Positions 63,308-64,000 of a DNA stretch of 64,000 bases are shown here, piece by piece. This stretch comes from M30B80 sp965656935. GTDB taxonomy: Bacteria; Pseudomonadota; Alphaproteobacteria; Rhodobacterales; Rhodobacteraceae. The stretch is from positions 186,001-250,000 of the forward strand of contig CBFHMG010000001.1 of assembly GCA_965656935.1 (NCBI GenBank). The letters are read 5' to 3'. Under the pieces are notes generated by a model. It saw nothing but the letters and a program-made list of their open reading frames with translations, had not been told where the DNA came from and did no database searches. Position numbers and translations under genes: made by a program. Each line of letters opens with the position of its first letter. Position 1 is the stretch's first letter.

Positions 63308-63340
63308 GCGCGGTCGAGAAATCGGCCGCGCTTTTTCTTT
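63308..63340 (+). terminator. Terminator after katG
   Basis: Ten-base stem with one GU (GCGCGGTCGA with TCGGCCGCGC, 63308-63317 and 63322-63331), GAAA tetraloop and TTTTTCTTT. It lies 36 bases after the katG stop codon. Confidence 0.8.
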
Positions 63341-63535
63341 GCGGGGGAACACTGTTGTCTATGGGCCGCGCTTTTTGCAGGCCTGACCCTGTTAGCCGCT
63401 TTTTTCCTGCCGAAACGCAGATCACGTGATATTTCTGCCATTATTGAAGGCTAGGCCATTCTCTAACAGACAAAAACGAGCAAGCAGTGCGCCCTCTATC
63501 GGCCCGCGACATACAAGACCGAGAAAGACCGTTCC

Positions 63536-64000
63536 ATGTTTAAATTGTTTAGTATTCCACGCCTTGTGTTCTTGGGTTTGGTGGCAATTGCCCTGTCGGG
63601 AAAGGGCGAGGCCCAAGAGGCAATGACGCAAGATAGTGCAGAGCCCACGACCCAAACGCTTGGGGTGGGACGCTTGTTCAACAATGATTTGATTGGTGAC
63701 GGGCGCGACCGCTGGCGGACGGGGTCCTATTCCATCAGTCTGCTGCGCGGCGAGGCTTGGAGTGGAACACTAGGTTCTTTCGGCAATGGTGTTGTCGAAT
63801 ACCGGTTTCGCGGTGAAGTGATCTCACCGGCCAATGTCACGACACCAGCCGCAGGCGACAGGCTCTATGTCGGCGCATTGTCAATGGGCGGGCATTATCA
63901 TTTCAACACCTCTGGCTATGACATTTCGGCGGGTGTCGATCTGGTTGCCTTGGGCGAGCAAACCGGACTGCGTGATCTCCATGCCGATATTCATGATGCT
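63536..64000 (+). CDS. LpxR-like lipid A-modifying outer membrane protein, N-terminal part (right edge)
   Basis: Open frame from ATG at 63536 to the window end, 155 codons. N-terminal signal peptide MFKLFSIPRLVFLGLVAIALSGKGEAQ, then VGRLFNNDLIGDGRDRWRTGSY, close to the NDxxxxGDRxRTxG pattern of the LpxR/DUF2219 lipid A 3'-O-deacylase family. Beta-strand-like alternation follows, as in an outer-membrane barrel. Ribosome-binding site is weak. The family assignment needs the missing part; a different outer-membrane barrel remains possible. Confidence 0.65.
   Translation, partial: MFKLFSIPRLVFLGLVAIALSGKGEAQEAMTQDSAEPTTQTLGVGRLFNNDLIGDGRDRWRTGSYSISLLRGEAWSGTLGSFGNGVVEYRFRGEVISPANVTTPAAGDRLYVGALSMGGHYHFNTSGYDISAGVDLVALGEQTGLRDLHADIHDA

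Noticed and set aside
1..64000. CRISPR arrays, insertion sequences, prophage and tRNA genes
   Set aside because: No regularly spaced repeats, transposase-like proteins, phage proteins or cloverleaf-type spacers were noticed in the intergenic regions; this is a visual judgement and not a computed search.

Overview
The window looks like chromosomal DNA of a Rhodobacterales alphaproteobacterium of the Roseobacter type. The reasons are its moderately high GC content, the gene content (RpoH sigma factor paired with an RpoE-like promoter, B12-dependent NrdJ, short HisG with HisZ, choline sulfatase, a dimethylglycine dehydrogenase-like flavoprotein, BMP-type nucleoside importers) and neighbourhoods such as rsmI-yraN-gshB and glnD-murJ. 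This is inferred from protein families; no rRNA or tRNA gene was found to confirm it. No prophage, insertion sequence, CRISPR array or plasmid function is visible.

Layout. 1-3.3 kb (minus): a BMP-family nucleoside-type ABC importer, cut by the left edge. 3.4-7.4 kb (minus): rimI, tsaB, an Nfu-type Fe-S protein, a universal stress protein, a class IV aminotransferase, a 45-residue unknown protein and a VOC protein. 7.5-13.9 kb: trpS, a rhomboid-fold protein that has lost its catalytic residues, rpoH with a strong RpoE-like promoter, cobU with a phosphoglycerate-mutase-like phosphatase, a GST and comM. 13.9-17.4 kb: gshB, yraN, rsmI, and a divergent LpoA-like lipoprotein. 17.4-29.4 kb (mostly plus): glnD, murJ, a ChaN-like protein, coaBC, dut overlapping a membrane-anchored ThiF/MoeB-like protein, an M3 peptidase, an SH3-like protein (minus) and a 2-hydroxyacid dehydrogenase. 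29.5-33.8 kb: a dimethylglycine dehydrogenase-like protein, a DUF938 methyltransferase and a DAO-family oxidase.

34-43.3 kb (minus) holds one long probable operon: xdhA-xdhB-xdhC followed by the ATPase, two permeases and the binding protein of a second BMP-type importer. Five consecutive 4-base gene overlaps tie xanthine oxidation to import, so the system probably takes up purines and oxidises them. 43.6-53.6 kb: dnaE, slyX (minus), hisS-hisZ-hisG with overlapping ends, a DUF1489 gene (minus) and nrdJ.

53.8-58.9 kb: a quaternary-amine ABC importer (binding protein, permease, ATPase on the minus strand) divergent from choline sulfatase betC; together they suggest uptake of choline-type compounds and release of choline from choline-O-sulfate. 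58.9-64 kb: an SDR epimerase-like gene, oxyR divergent from katG (the hydrogen peroxide response), and the start of an LpxR-like outer membrane protein cut by the right edge.

The points I consider most worth a second look are the degenerate rhomboid, the RpoE-like promoter of rpoH, the coupled xdh-importer operon, a nested palindromic element at 33.9 kb, the small-protein gene with a palindrome upstream at 6.7-6.9 kb, and a possible leader ORF upstream of katG. I saw no clear wholly new multi-gene system.
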